A DNA stretch of 7,398 nucleotides from the NCBI GenBank assembly GCA_017959195.1, contig JAGDBE010000022.1:1-7398 (forward strand). The letters are read 5' to 3'. The position numbers and the translations under genes are program-made. The stretch comes from Clostridia bacterium. Its GTDB lineage: Bacteria > Bacillota > Clostridia > Oscillospirales > CAG-382. Below the pieces are notes generated by a model, which saw only the letters and a list, made by a program, of their open reading frames with translations, made no database searches and was not told the origin of the DNA. Every line of letters begins with the position of its first letter. The stretch's first letter is position 1. This document shows, one piece after another, positions 7,149-7,398 of the stretch.

Positions 7149-7398
7149 TTATTCCTCCTTTAATCCTTCGGGCGTCATAACGCAGCCCGCTACGGCTGAT
7201 GCCGCCGCAACGGGCACTCCGCTCAGTATGACTTCTGACTCCGTGTCGCCCATGCGTCCCACGAAATTCCTGTTTGTCGTCGCAACGCATCTCTCACCCT
7301 TGGCAAGGACACCCATGTGCCCTCCGAGGCACGGACCGCATGTCGGAGTGGATATGACGCATCCCGCATCATCGAAGATCTGCAGCCATCCGGCTTCC
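7149..7398 (-). CDS. leuC: 3-isopropylmalate dehydratase large subunit, C-terminal 82 residues only
   Basis: The frame is open to the right edge, so the gene's start and most of its length are outside the window. The 82 visible residues end at TAA 7149-7151. They contain STPTCGPCLGGHMGVLAKGE, whose CGPC supplies two of the three cysteines that hold the [4Fe-4S] cluster in aconitase-family enzymes. TTNRNFVGRMGD and the VAAASAVAG segment near the C-terminus follow, as usual for LeuC. The substrate step is the isopropylmalate isomerisation shared with LeuD, which starts two bases downstream. In the segment before VAAASAV, the common YLASP wording is replaced by ILSGVP, a mild variation. The short LeuD partner suggests the archaeal/Firmicute LeuC subtype, but the diagnostic N-terminal part is not visible. 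Confidence 0.95.
   Translation of the reverse strand, partial: EAGWLQIFDDAGCVISTPTCGPCLGGHMGVLAKGERCVATTNRNFVGRMGDTESEVILSGVPVAAASAVAGCVMTPEGLKEE
7154..7161 (-). promoter_or_regulatory. Strong Shine-Dalgarno for leuD inside the 3' end of leuC
   Basis: AAAGGAGG on the minus strand lies seven bases before the leuD ATG and also encodes the last residues of LeuC (LKEE). It is the best ribosome binding site in the window and decides the LeuD start. Confidence 0.9.

Noticed and set aside
7147..7290. A possible 48-residue N-terminal extension of LeuD.
   Set aside because: It is the leuC 3' end in a different frame, and the strong Shine-Dalgarno before 7146 sets the real start.

Overview
The window looks like part of a chromosome of a low-to-moderate GC Gram-positive bacterium, most likely a member of the Clostridia (Bacillota). 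The evidence is purine-rich Shine-Dalgarno sequences before almost every gene, close packing with 4-base start/stop overlaps, a DUF815-type AAA+ ATPase, a short single-ACT threonine deaminase, a small (161 aa) LeuD, and a clostridial-type multi-helix membrane sensor joined to an HD-GYP domain. I cannot name a species. No mobile element, CRISPR array, tRNA or rRNA is visible.

Layout. Bases 1-1532 (+ strand) hold the 3' part of a membrane-anchored HD-GYP protein, a predicted cyclic-di-GMP phosphodiesterase whose start lies outside the window. A bidirectional intrinsic terminator follows (about 1541-1590), built on a perfect 30-base palindrome. Everything from 1594 to the right edge is one tightly packed minus-strand gene set, read right to left: leuC (3' end only), leuD, leuB (broken), ilvE, an AAA+ ATPase of the DUF815 type, ilvA and ridA. 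Junctions are +2, -4, +10, +27, -4 and +22 bases, so the set is almost certainly one operon ending at the shared terminator. Its promoter and any leader regulation lie beyond the window.

How the genes work together. LeuCD isomerises 2-isopropylmalate to 3-isopropylmalate, and LeuB would oxidise it to the 2-ketoacid precursor of leucine. IlvE transaminates the branched-chain 2-ketoacids to leucine, isoleucine and valine. IlvA makes 2-oxobutyrate from threonine, the committed step to isoleucine. RidA destroys the reactive enamine that IlvA releases. The ATPase has no known place in this pathway.

The two points most worth a second look are these. First, leuB carries a single in-frame TAA at codon 86, while the reading frame and the visible catalytic residues on both sides are intact. 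Second, the uncharacterised DUF815 ATPase sits inside a branched-chain amino acid operon and overlaps ilvA by ATGA.
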